The notes beneath the pieces were generated by a model. The model had not been told where the DNA came from. It ran no database searches and worked only from the letters and a program-made list of their open reading frames with translations. This document shows, piece after piece, positions 25,038-33,653 of a stretch of 43,836 nt of DNA (its first letter is position 1; the number at the start of each line of letters is the position of its first letter). The position numbers were made by a program, and so were the translations under genes. Source of the stretch: Chloroflexota bacterium (lineage in GTDB: Bacteria > Chloroflexota > Dehalococcoidia > JACQUA01); the NCBI GenBank assembly GCA_016210565.1, contig JACQUA010000275.1, positions 1 through 43,836 of the forward strand. Direction: 5' to 3'.

Positions 25038-25898
25038 ATGGAAAACAATAGATATCCCTATTCTCCGATTATCAGCCGGAAGCCACTCACCTGGCCGAAC
25101 GGCGCTCATGTCGCGGTGTGGGTGATTCCCAATATCGAGTGGTTCGATATCGGCCTCCGTCAGTTCGGCGCCGGGACGAGCACTGAGATCGTTCCCGATG
25201 TCCGGAATTACTCCCAGCGCGACTACGGCAACCGGGTGGGCGTCTGGCGGATCATGGAGGTGCTGGACAAGCATGAGGTAAGGGCGACGGTTGCTCTGAA
25301 TGCGGCCATCTGCGACCACTGTCCCCAGATCATCACGGAGGCCAGGAAGCTGGGGTGGGAGTTCATGGGGCATGGCCTGACCAATTCGTGGTCGCTGGCC
25401 AATTTGCCGGAGGACAAAGAGAGGGAGGTCATCCATCAGGTGGTGGAAAAGATCACGGCCTCCACCGGTAAGAAACCTGAGGGGTGGCTGGGCCCGGGGT
25501 TGCAGGAGACCTTCAACACCCCGGATATCCTGGCCGAAGAAGGGATCAAGTATGTTGCCGACTGGCCGTGCGATGACCAGCCCTTTGAAATGAAGGTCAA
25601 GAAAGGCAGGCTCTTCTCCATTCCCTATTCGGTGGGAATAAATGATATGCCGGCCTTCAACGCGGAGCACCATACCGCGTCCGAGTTCTACGAAATGATC
25701 AAGGACCAGTTCGACGCCCTCTACCGCGAGGGCGCGACCCAGGGACGGGTGATGGCCATCGCTTTGCATCCCTTTCTGACCGGTGTACCCTACCGGATCC
25801 GGTGGCTGGACAAGGCGATTCACTATATCAAAGGCCACGAAAAAGTGTGGTTTGCCACTGGCGCCGAGATCATAAACTGGTACTCGGGTCAGAAGTGA
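25038..25898 (+). CDS. Polysaccharide-deacetylase-fold (NodB/PuuE-like) amidohydrolase
   Basis: The ATG at 25038 follows CAGGAGG, giving MENNRYPYSPIISRKPLTWP and 286 residues. The layout is that of the PuuE/allantoinase-type branch of the carbohydrate esterase 4 fold: WPNGAHVAVWVIPNIEW, VGVWRIMEVLDKHEVRATVALNA, then EFMGHGLTNSWSL and later IALHPFLTGVPYRIRWL. The classic TFDD metal motif is not present; IEWFD stands near its place. Such enzymes usually hydrolyse small C-N bonds rather than sugar N-acetyl groups. There is no signal peptide, so it acts in the cytoplasm, which also argues against a cell-wall role. Substrate unknown. Confidence 0.8.
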   Translation: MENNRYPYSPIISRKPLTWPNGAHVAVWVIPNIEWFDIGLRQFGAGTSTEIVPDVRNYSQRDYGNRVGVWRIMEVLDKHEVRATVALNAAICDHCPQIITEARKLGWEFMGHGLTNSWSLANLPEDKEREVIHQVVEKITASTGKKPEGWLGPGLQETFNTPDILAEEGIKYVADWPCDDQPFEMKVKKGRLFSIPYSVGINDMPAFNAEHHTASEFYEMIKDQFDALYREGATQGRVMAIALHPFLTGVPYRIRWLDKAIHYIKGHEKVWFATGAEIINWYSGQK

Positions 25899-26017
25899 CG
25901 AGTGAGAAGCGGGAAGTGAGGGGAGTCCCGACGGGCCGGGCGGGAGTATAATAGAGGAGTCTGGCATTCAACTGCCGGCCGATCCTCCCCGAGGGGCTTT
26001 TAGATTGGAGGTCTGCC

Positions 26018-26260
26018 ATGGAACAGGGAAACGAACTGGAAAAGATCAGGCAAGCGCTGTCGCAGGGCCGCCTCACGGTACCGGACCCGGTCACCGGGTA
26101 CCACCGATCCATCTATGGCCGCTGTCCCGGAGACGGGAACTTCTCCTCCAACGTTAGCCGGATCGAGCGGTCCGGTCAGGCCATCACCCGCGTGGTATTC
26201 AATTGCACCGTGTGCGGCGCGGACTTTGACGCCGCCCCGGAAGCGATGCTTCTCCGGTAG
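26018..26260 (+). CDS. Small putative zinc-ribbon protein, 80 residues
   Basis: The ATG at 26018 has GGAGG 6 bases upstream, and a TATAAT at 25947-25952 could serve as its -10 element (no good -35). The protein has three Cys: one in YGRCPGDG and two in NCTVCGADF, a possible incomplete zinc ribbon. There is no other recognisable domain. A perfect palindrome starts directly after the stop codon. Function unknown. Confidence 0.6.
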   Translation: MEQGNELEKIRQALSQGRLTVPDPVTGYHRSIYGRCPGDGNFSSNVSRIERSGQAITRVVFNCTVCGADFDAAPEAMLLR

Positions 26261-26285
26261 CTTTGCAAGGCGTCGCCTTGCAAAG
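26261..26285. terminator. Perfect 25-base palindrome directly after the small zinc-ribbon gene
   Basis: CTTTGCAAGGCG and CGCCTTGCAAAG flank a single T. The structure begins at the base after the stop codon and has no T-run, so it may be a 3' processing or attenuation structure rather than a standard intrinsic terminator. The remaining bases 26286-26573 hold no gene; a perfect TATAAT at 26473-26478 with a poor -35 (TGTACT 26451-26456) could drive the methyltransferase gene. Confidence 0.5.
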
Positions 26286-26573
26286 TAAGGGCGGGTGAGG
26301 CAGGCCGGACAACCAATCTCCGATCGCAGAGTGTGTGCAGCAGCCAAGCCCTGCCCGTGGCCGGTCTGCCGTTTCAGTGGTTGGCCGGCAGCGCCTGAAT
26401 GACGGCCGCAAGAGTTAACGTGTTTTCCTCTGCTATGGAGCGGTGGCCTGTGTACTTTTCGTGCCGAATTGGTATAATTGCCCAAACGCAGCGACCGGGG
26501 TATCCCGGAACTTGGTTATCAGGACACCAACGTCCACGAGTGAAAGGCTACCGGTCCATTTCCTCTAACGAAC

Positions 26574-27764
26574 ATGACTACCCGGGTTGACAATACCAAA
26601 CCAGACACGACCAAGCCCCGGAGCGTTAACCGGCTCGCGGCGTATTTTGCCGCCAAGAACGGGAAGGTTTCAGAGAGCGCGGTAGACACTGCAGGCGCTG
26701 CCAGGGAGGTGGTCAGGCGCTGGCTCAGGGACAATTTCGACGGGGTTCACCTTGAACTGGGATTACCCGAGGTTGACGACCGCTACGAGGCCTGGCGGGT
26801 GGCGTTGCTTGATGGATCTGGCGAGGCTGTGGGTGAAGTCATGATCAGGTGTCGAGACGGTGAAATTGTCCAGGCAACCAAACCGGGTCTGATACGGGTC
26901 AGGTTGTTCAATGCCGAAGAAGGGGAACCCGGGCCGGGTCAATCGAGGACGGAATTCACTCATACAACGATAGGTGACTCCGCAGTGGTATGCGGAGATG
27001 CCAGGATAGTTCTGAGACAACTGCCGGAAAACTTCTTCGGACTGGTGATAACGTCGCCCCCATACTACAATGCTAAGCCGGAATACAGCGAGTATTCGAA
27101 CTATTCGGAATACTTGTCGCTTCTGGAAGATGTCTTCAAGCAATGTCACAGGACGTTGCAGGAGGGCCGGTTTCTCATAGTGAATGCTTCGCCGGTTCTT
27201 GTCAGACGCCCGTCAAGGAACCGAAGCAGCAAACGAATTCCGGTACCCTTCCACATCAACGGGTTGCTCGAGGAAATCGGCTTTGAGTTTATCGATGATA
27301 TTATCTGGGCCAAGCCGGCTGGCGCCGGGTGGAACACAGGTCGTGGGCGCCGCTTTGCCGCCGACCGTCATCCGCTCCAGTATAAGCCAGTGCCCGTCAC
27401 GGAATATTTCCTGGTCTACCGCAAGGAAACGGACAAACTCATCGACTGGAACATCAGGACGCATTCGGACCAGGAGGCAGTCAGGGCGTCTCGCATCCAA
27501 GGTGAGTATGAGGTGACCAACGTCTGGTATGCCAGGCCATCACACCATCCGGAACACCCGGCAGTCTTCCCGGTTGAGATAATCGAGAAACTTATCAGGT
27601 ACTATTCGTTCAAGAATGATCTCGTGCTCGATCCGTTTGCAGGCCTCGGGACTGTTGGTAGGGCAGCGCTTCGCGCTGGCAGGCGCTTCTTTCTGATAGA
27701 CACTGAACAGAAATACTGTGAGATAGCGATTCAGGAGTTAGATGGCGGATTCGCAACCACCTGA
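26574..27764 (+). CDS. Type II DNA methyltransferase (N4-cytosine/N6-adenine, beta order)
   Basis: This 396-residue protein carries the catalytic motif ITSPPYYNA (SPPY at 161-164) before the SAM-binding motif LDPFAGLGTVG (about 360), the beta-class order. SPPY favours N4-cytosine methylation, as in CfrBI-type systems. Residues 1-125 form an extra N-terminal part (YEAWRVALLDGSGEAVGEVMIRC) of beta character that is not needed for catalysis. No ribosome site precedes the ATG at 26574, so the true start may differ. The gene overlaps the nuclease gene by 23 bases. It protects host DNA at the cognate site; the recognition sequence cannot be read directly. Confidence 0.88.
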   Translation: MTTRVDNTKPDTTKPRSVNRLAAYFAAKNGKVSESAVDTAGAAREVVRRWLRDNFDGVHLELGLPEVDDRYEAWRVALLDGSGEAVGEVMIRCRDGEIVQATKPGLIRVRLFNAEEGEPGPGQSRTEFTHTTIGDSAVVCGDARIVLRQLPENFFGLVITSPPYYNAKPEYSEYSNYSEYLSLLEDVFKQCHRTLQEGRFLIVNASPVLVRRPSRNRSSKRIPVPFHINGLLEEIGFEFIDDIIWAKPAGAGWNTGRGRRFAADRHPLQYKPVPVTEYFLVYRKETDKLIDWNIRTHSDQEAVRASRIQGEYEVTNVWYARPSHHPEHPAVFPVEIIEKLIRYYSFKNDLVLDPFAGLGTVGRAALRAGRRFFLIDTEQKYCEIAIQELDGGFATT

Positions 27765-28758
27765 TTCTCGTTTTGATATGAAGGTTAGCGAGCTTCAGAA
27801 TAGCTTGGAGTCCGCGGCGGCCGCGTACTCCCCCGCCGAAGTTCGCGAGATCGTCGGCGCTTTATTCACCGGACAAAACTACAGGAGGCTGACCGAGAAG
27901 CCCACCAGACAGGCTATTTCGGTATTCGCCGGGTGGATCCTGAACGTCACCCATCGCGCGGTGCTGGAATACGGCTCAGACTGGCAGGAGCGTTTGCTCG
28001 CGGTGGTGTCTCGTAAAGGAGCCGCCTCTGTTGAAAAGTGGCTGGGGTTTTGGCTACTGGGTTTGACTCAGAAGACAGCGGTAAATCTGGGTGTAAGGAC
28101 CGGCATGCAGGCAGATTACCAGAAGGCCGTGAAGGCCGCGACCCAGGACCTGGTGAAACTGCTGGGATGGGAGCCCAGCACCATTGAACTGTCGGCTCGC
28201 GCGATGCAGCCCGCATCGCTTTCTGCGGCCGATAGTCTGTGGTTGCTCCAAATAGCTGGAGCGGCGGTTCTAACCATCAGGGGATCGAAAAAGTCCATCG
28301 CTGGTAAACGGCTTGAAAAGGCGATAGCCCGCGCCGCTCTCAATGCACTGGGCCTGACCGAAGGCCAGCACTTCTGGCTGAACGTCGAACGAGACCGGGA
28401 GGTCGAACGTGAGGTTGACGCGGAAATATTGACGCGGCGGGGACGCATACGGATGGACATAGCTTTGATCGGGACCGGCAATCAGGAAGTATCCGAGGAC
28501 AAATTGGGGCGGGTGGGTCGTCATGGAGTTGTCCTTGTTGACATTCTGGGTCCCAAATCGCAGGTCCTCAAGAACGCGGCAAGGCATGAGATCAAGGTCA
28601 TACAGTTGCGCAACAACTTCGCGTTGAGCGAACTCTACAACCATCTCGATCCCCTGATGCCCGCGGGGATTTCTTTGAGCAAGCCGGCGGCAGGTGAAAA
28701 GCGGCTTAAGCAGGTGCTGCGGCGTTTGCCTGACAGCGTTTTTGCGCTTCCCACCTGA
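27742..28758 (+). CDS. Type II restriction endonuclease, CfrBI-like
   Basis: This 338-residue protein starts within the end of the methyltransferase gene, with AGGAGTTAG before the ATG, so the two are co-translated. The C-terminal half has a PD-(D/E)xK-type site: RIRMDIALIG with Asp239, then EVSEDKLGRVG with Glu252-x-Lys254. Around it KRLEKAIARAALNALGL and IKVIQLRNN resemble the CfrBI nuclease family as I recall it, whose founder cuts CCWWGG. The N-terminal half is helical. Family assignment is fairly confident from the motif order and the adjacent methylase; the site specificity is an extrapolation. Confidence 0.77.
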   Translation: MADSQPPDSRFDMKVSELQNSLESAAAAYSPAEVREIVGALFTGQNYRRLTEKPTRQAISVFAGWILNVTHRAVLEYGSDWQERLLAVVSRKGAASVEKWLGFWLLGLTQKTAVNLGVRTGMQADYQKAVKAATQDLVKLLGWEPSTIELSARAMQPASLSAADSLWLLQIAGAAVLTIRGSKKSIAGKRLEKAIARAALNALGLTEGQHFWLNVERDREVEREVDAEILTRRGRIRMDIALIGTGNQEVSEDKLGRVGRHGVVLVDILGPKSQVLKNAARHEIKVIQLRNNFALSELYNHLDPLMPAGISLSKPAAGEKRLKQVLRRLPDSVFALPT

Positions 28759-28827
28759 CTGAATTCTTTGGTGGTGAGGTGACAGCGGTTTCCCATCGGC
28801 CTGATCAGACAATGGAGGCAGGTAATC

Positions 28828-30600
28828 ATGACCAGCATGGCGAAGTACGGTTCGGACTACATCGTAGATATCCTGAAGGCTCTGGGCATCGAGTACCTGG
28901 CTTTTAACCCCGGCACTACGTTCCGCGGCATCCACGAATCCCTCGTGAACTACGGGAGCAGCCATCCCGAAATCGTCCTCTGTCTCCACGAGGAGATCGC
29001 CGTGGCCATCGCCCAGGGCTACGGCGTGGCCACGCGCAAACCCATGGCGGTGGCGTTGCATGACCTGGTGGGGCTGCAACATGCCACGATGGCTATCTAC
29101 AATGCCTGGTGCGACCGGGCGCCGGTGCTGCTCCTGGGAGGCGGCTCGCCCCTGGATGCCACGAAGAGGAGAAACGCGCCCGAGTGGCTGCACGCGGCCA
29201 TCGTGCCCGGGAACCTGGTGAGGGACTTCGTGAAATGGGATGACTATGTTATCAACTCAGCCAGCCTGACCGATTCCTTTATGCGGGGCTATCGCCTGGC
29301 TACCGAACAGCCCCAGGGTCCGGTGTTCCTTTGCCTGGATGCCGTCATGCAGGAATTGCCGGCCGGTGAGGCTCCGGAATTCTCGTGTCCCCCGGATGGG
29401 CTGGCAGCCAGCGTTCTGAACCCTGATCCGGAGGTTCTCGACCGGGCGGCCTCGCTCCTGGTCAAAGCCGAAATGCCCGTCGTTCTGGCCGACCGGGCAG
29501 GGCGGAACCCCGGAACGGTAACTTCGCTGGTGGAACTGGCTGAGCTGCTGGCGCTGCCGGTGCTCGATCTCGGGAAAGGCCTCAATTTTCCGGCGACGCA
29601 CCCTCTTGACCTCACCGGCGATAGCGCTGGTCTCCTGGCCCGGGCCGATGTTATCATGGCCCTGGATGTGGAAGACCTCTGGGGTTTCTTGCACCGCATG
29701 GAAAGCGACCGGAAGAAAGTGACCGACTGTCTGAAACCAGGGTGCAAGATCATCGACGTTTCCCTGCGAGACCTGGCGACGAAGGGCTGGGTGCAAGACT
29801 ACCAGCGCCTCAAGGTCGCCGATGTCTCTCTGGTGGCGGACACGGCGGCCGTTGTCCCGCAACTGGTGAAGGACTGCAAGAAGCTGCTGGCCGGCGGCGC
29901 CGGTCCGGCCAGGGATGAGAGGAGGCAGTGGATTGCGAAGAGGCACGCCGGGTTGAAGAAGCAGTGGCAACAACAGGCCGAAGGCATGTCGGCAGACGAC
30001 CCGATAGCCTTGCCCTGGATGATCCGCCAGATATGGCCGGCCATCCAGCACGAGGACTGGGTGATGACTACGGGACACGGGGCGCTGGCGGAGTGGGCGC
30101 GCCGCTTGTGGGTCATGGACAAGCCCCATCAATACGTCGCCAGCGGCGGGATCGGGCTGGGGCGCGATATGGGCGTGGCGATCGGCGCCGCCCTGGCCAA
30201 CCGGAAGCAGGGACGGCTCGTCATTAACCTGCAGCCCGATGGCGACTTGCTGTACACGCCGGGGTCTCTCTGGACGGCGGCCAATATGCGTCTCCCTGTG
30301 GTCTCGGTAATATACAATAACCGGTGCTATGGCAACTCGGAATACCATTTCGGATTGGTGGCCAAAGCAAGGGGAAGGTCCGAGGAGACGCGGGGCGCCG
30401 GGACGTATCTGGACAGCCCGGTGGTGGATTTTGCCTCCGTGGCGCGCGGCTTGGGGGCCTATGCCGAAGGGCCGGTGAACCGGCCGCAGGACATCGCCGG
30501 CGCGGTGGCGCGGGCGGTCAAAGAGGCCCGGAAGAATAGCCTTCCCGCCGTGGTGGACGTGGTCTGCCGCCGCACCGACCGCCGGACAGGTTTTATGTAG
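28828..30600 (+). CDS. Thiamine-diphosphate-dependent enzyme (acetolactate synthase/benzoylformate decarboxylase superfamily)
   Basis: This 590-residue protein has the three-domain layout of the superfamily. The N-terminal pyrimidine-binding domain has the catalytic Glu55 in LCLHEEIAVAIAQGYG. A central domain (about 200-350) follows. The C-terminal pyrophosphate domain has the metal motif at Asp471 in QPDGDLLY and Asn497-Asn498 in YNNRCYG. The usual GDG reads PDG here. The ATG follows ATGGAGG. Relatives decarboxylate or ligate 2-keto acids. It stands 69 bases after the restriction gene but probably belongs functionally with the catabolic genes to its right. Substrate unknown. Confidence 0.87.
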   Translation: MTSMAKYGSDYIVDILKALGIEYLAFNPGTTFRGIHESLVNYGSSHPEIVLCLHEEIAVAIAQGYGVATRKPMAVALHDLVGLQHATMAIYNAWCDRAPVLLLGGGSPLDATKRRNAPEWLHAAIVPGNLVRDFVKWDDYVINSASLTDSFMRGYRLATEQPQGPVFLCLDAVMQELPAGEAPEFSCPPDGLAASVLNPDPEVLDRAASLLVKAEMPVVLADRAGRNPGTVTSLVELAELLALPVLDLGKGLNFPATHPLDLTGDSAGLLARADVIMALDVEDLWGFLHRMESDRKKVTDCLKPGCKIIDVSLRDLATKGWVQDYQRLKVADVSLVADTAAVVPQLVKDCKKLLAGGAGPARDERRQWIAKRHAGLKKQWQQQAEGMSADDPIALPWMIRQIWPAIQHEDWVMTTGHGALAEWARRLWVMDKPHQYVASGGIGLGRDMGVAIGAALANRKQGRLVINLQPDGDLLYTPGSLWTAANMRLPVVSVIYNNRCYGNSEYHFGLVAKARGRSEETRGAGTYLDSPVVDFASVARGLGAYAEGPVNRPQDIAGAVARAVKEARKNSLPAVVDVVCRRTDRRTGFM

Positions 30601-30690
30601 CCGGGGGCGTTCATGAGCGCTTCAAAGCTCTCGCATGGACGGCTCCGGGCGCTCGATAATCTGTAGACTTGTGAACTGGTGGGGTGATAA

Positions 30691-30912
30691 TTGGAAGTGA
30701 CAAAACTCAAGGAATGCTACGTAGTCACAGATATTCTTTGCGATGTTTGTGGTGAAAGCTGCAAAAAGGATGATGACGTCTTTGAGTATGCCACTCTGGA
30801 TCAAAGGTGGGGTTACTACAGCAACAAGGACGGCGAATACAGCAAGCAACATATCTGTGAGTCGTGCACTGATAAGATAATGGCTTTCATAGAGAGCATA
30901 AGGAAGAAATGA
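30691..30912 (+). CDS. Small CxxC/CxxC putative zinc-binding protein, 73 residues
   Basis: The start is a TTG with GGGGTG upstream (an in-frame GTG six bases later is an alternative). The protein has two Cys pairs, ILCDVCGESC and HICESC, about 35 residues apart, around an aromatic, acidic middle (DQRWGYYSN). This suggests a zinc-ribbon or zinc-finger fold. It lies between the ThDP enzyme and the convergent SDR gene. Function unknown. Confidence 0.65.
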   Translation: MEVTKLKECYVVTDILCDVCGESCKKDDDVFEYATLDQRWGYYSNKDGEYSKQHICESCTDKIMAFIESIRKK

Positions 30913-30971
30913 AGAGGCTGCATTGACGTGATTCGGCCCGCGCAGGCAGGGACGCCTGCGGTACCGCCGGT

Positions 30972-31733
30972 CTATTTGAACAGACGGGCGTCATAGCCGC
31001 CATCGATGACCAGGGCCGTCCCGGTGACGAACGAAGCCTCGTCGGAGGCCAGGTACAGGGCGGCGTGGGCCACATCCTCCGGTTGCCCCATCCGACCCAC
31101 CAGCGTCGCCGCGGCCATCCGGTCAAACCGGCCCGTCAGCAGTTTCTCCAGGGCCGGGGTCCTGATGGGGCCGGGACAGAGACAGTTGACACGGATGTGC
31201 CGGGCGCCGTAGTCTGCCGCCATCTGGCGGCTGAGGTTCACCACCGCGGCCTTGGCGGCGCAGTAAGCCGCCATGCTGGGTACACCGGACAGGCCGAAGA
31301 TGCTGCCCATATTGATGACGGCCCCGCCGCCGCTCCTGATCATATGGGGAATGACGGCTTTGCTCATCAGGAAGGTGCTTTTCACGTTGTTGGCGATGAC
31401 GGCGTCGAACTGGGCTTCGGTGGTGGTGGCGGCAGGTTCGTTGACACCAAGGGAACCCCCCGCCACGTTCACCAGGACGTCCACGCGTCCGTGATTTCGG
31501 ATGGCGGCGTCCACTATTGCATCTACATCCTTGCTGACTGAGACGTCCCCCTCTTGCACCGAAACCATGCCGCCCTTTTGCCTTATCATTGCCGCCGTCT
31601 CCTCCACTGCATCACCCCTCCGGTCGTTGGCGATGACATTGCTCCCTTCCTGTGCGAACAGGATGGCGATGGCGCGGCCGATGCCGGAGCCGGCGCCGGT
31701 GACCAGCGAGACCTTGCCTTCGAGTCTGCCCAT
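30972..31733 (-). CDS. Short-chain dehydrogenase/reductase (FabG-like SDR), copy 2
   Basis: This 253-residue protein is a classical SDR with TGAGSGIGRA, an Asp-ending second strand (IANDRRG), NVAGG in place of NNAG, Ser in INMGSIFG, Tyr-x3-Lys in AYCAAK, and the end VTGTALVIDGGYD. The ATG follows AAAGGAG. It is the last gene of the ten-gene minus-strand catabolic series. It probably oxidises a hydroxyacyl intermediate or reduces a keto group. Just beyond its stop (30942-30965) lies a CGCAGGC/GCCTGCG hairpin of the family seen at 38606. Confidence 0.9.
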   Translation of the reverse strand: MGRLEGKVSLVTGAGSGIGRAIAILFAQEGSNVIANDRRGDAVEETAAMIRQKGGMVSVQEGDVSVSKDVDAIVDAAIRNHGRVDVLVNVAGGSLGVNEPAATTTEAQFDAVIANNVKSTFLMSKAVIPHMIRSGGGAVINMGSIFGLSGVPSMAAYCAAKAAVVNLSRQMAADYGARHIRVNCLCPGPIRTPALEKLLTGRFDRMAAATLVGRMGQPEDVAHAALYLASDEASFVTGTALVIDGGYDARLFK

Positions 31734-31915
31734 GGCTGAAATCTCCTTTCACCTGGGGGAGTCGGACGAAATGGTGGGTTGGGCTCGCAGGACCAAGACG
31801 GCGGCCCGGGAGCGCTGGTGAGCCTGGTGGAGGCGGCTTATCCGGGCTGTCAGTCCGCTTCACCCACCGCCGGGAGGGACCCACGGGCGGGGACGCCGGT
31901 GGCATCCCGGGCGTG

Positions 31916-32311
31916 TCAACGGAGCTCCTGACCGATACGGAACAGCCTGGCCACCAGCCCCACCACCACGCCGCCGAAGGTCCCTCCGGGCACCCCGCCG
32001 GTGAGCCGGATTTTCAGGTCGTCACGCTTCTCGGGAAAATAGGCATGGGTGAACCTCAGTCTGCCGGCGAAGAGGGCCTCCAGTGCTTCCCTGGTGGTGG
32101 TGAACCGCGCCGGCTCGGGCAGGCCGCCCGGTGGCAGCATGCCCTTCTTGACTTCAAGTCGCCCGTCTTTGACATCAAGATAAAACGGCTCTTCGCCCTT
32201 TATCTCGAACTGCACCCGGCGGTGATGTTTCTTCATGGCCAGTTGCGCCTCGGACGATTCATTTACTTTGCGGAAGAATCTGCTGGCCGCGCTGAAAAGT
32301 TCCTCCGGCAT
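31916..32311 (-). CDS. SCP-2 sterol-transfer-like domain protein, 131 residues
   Basis: The ATG at 32311 has AAGGAGG upstream, giving MPEELFSAASRFFRKVNES. The pattern VQFEIKGEEPFYLDVKDGRLEVKKGM, then FTTTREALEALFAGRL and LKIRLTGG, is that of the SCP-2 fold, which holds a hydrophobic ligand such as an acyl-CoA or lipid. In bacterial catabolic clusters such proteins often accompany acyl-CoA chemistry. The end (GGVVVGLVARLFRIGQ) is hydrophobic. It lies between the SDR and the M29/NicX-like gene on the same strand. Role inferred from fold only. Confidence 0.68.
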   Translation of the reverse strand: MPEELFSAASRFFRKVNESSEAQLAMKKHHRRVQFEIKGEEPFYLDVKDGRLEVKKGMLPPGGLPEPARFTTTREALEALFAGRLRFTHAYFPEKRDDLKIRLTGGVPGGTFGGVVVGLVARLFRIGQELR

Positions 32312-32340
32312 AGCTCGCCTCCTTTCCTCGTGTTTCTGAG

Positions 32341-32456
32341 AAAATGTCACCCTGAGCGCAGTCGAAGGGCCTTTGGTCCCCACCCCGCAAAGATTCTTCG
32401 ACTCCGACTCGTCCCGATAGCATCGGGACTCGTCTTCGCTCAGAATGACATTTTCG
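32341..32456. repeat. Dispersed palindromic repeat, family A (copy 3)
   Basis: Begins AAAATGTCACCCTGAGCG and ends CGCTCAGAATGACATTTT, so the ends form a near-complete inverted repeat; TCCCGATAGCATCGGGA is an added hairpin inside. It fills the gap between two minus-strand genes and would be part of their common transcript. Confidence 0.8.
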
Positions 32457-32463
32457 TCCTTGC

Positions 32464-33558
32464 CTACGGCGTATCCGCCAGCAGCTCTTTGGGATCGCCG
32501 AACTCCCGCGCCAGGGCGATTATCTCCGGGTCGTCCAGCACCAGTAGCCTGCCATCCTGGATCAGCGGGACATCGTCAATCAGCACGGTGGGCTTGATGA
32601 CGATGCCGTCCCAGTGAAAACCCTGGCCGCCGCGGCCGATGCCGAAATGGAGAACTCCGGCGTGGCGGGTCATCTCGGCTTCACGGATATGGATGTAGTT
32701 GAGACCGCGTTGGACGCTGGCCTTCGGGTTGAGCCCCCACATGGTTTCCGCCCAGATATCTACCCACTGGACTCCTTTTGCCTTGGTCCGGTCTATCAGG
32801 TTGTGGAACCAGCCGGCTTCCCAGCCGCCTTCGATCCTGGTGATGAAGGTATTCTCCACCGTCAATTCGACCTTTTCTTTCAGCAAGCCGCGAAGACCGA
32901 GGAGGGCGTCGTAGACCAGTGTCCCGTTGGCCGGGTTGATGGGAATGACTCCCAGGACGCCGAAGGGGAACATGTTGAATTCGCCGGAGCCCGGGGGCGG
33001 AGGGCCGGGGTTCCCCGTGTCGTCTATGGGGACGCCCAGGAAGCCCAGCGCGTCGGGGACCCGGGAGACGCAGTTGGTGCCGTTCTCACTGGTAACCTTG
33101 ATGACCTTGCCGCCCTTAACAAAGTCATAGCTCTTTTTCATGATGGCCCAGTACAGCTCCGGAGGGAATCTGGCCCACTCGGAGGACATCAATTCCGCGG
33201 TGTTGGCCACTATGCCGGCCAGCTTGACCCCGTATTCCAGCATGGCCACCCGGCAGGCCCGGCTGTGAATTGGCGCCTCGGCGGGCAGGATCGAGAACAG
33301 ATGGTTGCAGGCGTAGATGGCGTTGGTCACCACCGCCGGTGGGTCTCCCAGGCGGTATTCGAAACCCGGACAGGTAATGGTGGTGACCTCGGCGCCGGCA
33401 TTGTGGCAGACCACAGCCAGGGCGTCCACGACCAGCGGGTCGGCAAAACCCGTCCGGTCGGTCAGAATCAGCACCCGTTCCCCTTTTTGCACCTGCGCCC
33501 AGCCCTTGACCAGGTTTTCAGCGCCTTCGAGCAGGTCCAGGATCTGTGTGGTGGTCAT
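32464..33558 (-). CDS. Aminopeptidase T (M29)/2,5-dihydroxypyridine dioxygenase (NicX)-like metalloenzyme
   Basis: This 364-residue protein has the layout of the M29/NicX superfamily: KGERVLILTDRTG near the N-terminus, and near the C-terminus VLHFGIGRG followed by HWDG, then IDDVPLIQDGRLLVL. The His-x-Asp of HWDG corresponds, as I recall, to the two Fe(II) ligands His318 and Asp320 of NicX, the enzyme that opens the ring of 2,5-dihydroxypyridine. Leucyl aminopeptidases of the same fold use similar residues with other metals. In this catabolic context a ring-opening or hydrolytic role is more likely than peptide cleavage, but that is inference. The gene starts at ATG 33558. Confidence 0.72.
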   Translation of the reverse strand: MTTTQILDLLEGAENLVKGWAQVQKGERVLILTDRTGFADPLVVDALAVVCHNAGAEVTTITCPGFEYRLGDPPAVVTNAIYACNHLFSILPAEAPIHSRACRVAMLEYGVKLAGIVANTAELMSSEWARFPPELYWAIMKKSYDFVKGGKVIKVTSENGTNCVSRVPDALGFLGVPIDDTGNPGPPPPGSGEFNMFPFGVLGVIPINPANGTLVYDALLGLRGLLKEKVELTVENTFITRIEGGWEAGWFHNLIDRTKAKGVQWVDIWAETMWGLNPKASVQRGLNYIHIREAEMTRHAGVLHFGIGRGGQGFHWDGIVIKPTVLIDDVPLIQDGRLLVLDDPEIIALAREFGDPKELLADTP

Positions 33559-33610
33559 AAGTTTGTTGACTCCTTATCACGTCTGCGTCGCTCGCCAGCC
33601 CGGAAGAAAT

Positions 33611-33653
33611 GGCGGGTTCGTCCCGATCACCATCGGGACTTAACCCACCCTAC
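33611..33653. repeat. Family B repeat (half copy), supplying the stop codon of the ligase gene
   Basis: The segment from GGCGGGTTCG to CACCCTAC is almost the exact complement of 10188-10232, including a GTCCCGAT/ATCGGGAC hairpin. Its end overlaps the 3' end of the adjacent minus-strand ligase gene: the last codons and the TAA are inside the GGGTGGGTTAAG sequence of the repeat. Confidence 0.75.

Noticed and set aside
25038..25898. Cell-wall peptidoglycan or chitin deacetylase
   Set aside because: There is no signal peptide or membrane anchor and the classic TFDD motif is missing; the sequence fits the cytoplasmic PuuE/allantoinase-like branch better.
26261..26285. Classical rho-independent terminator
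   Set aside because: The palindrome is perfect but no T-run follows it, so I kept it only as a low-confidence 3' structure.
29257..30348. A 363-residue minus-strand frame opposite the ThDP enzyme
   Set aside because: Shadow frame with low-complexity composition; the ThDP-binding motifs on the plus strand are clear.
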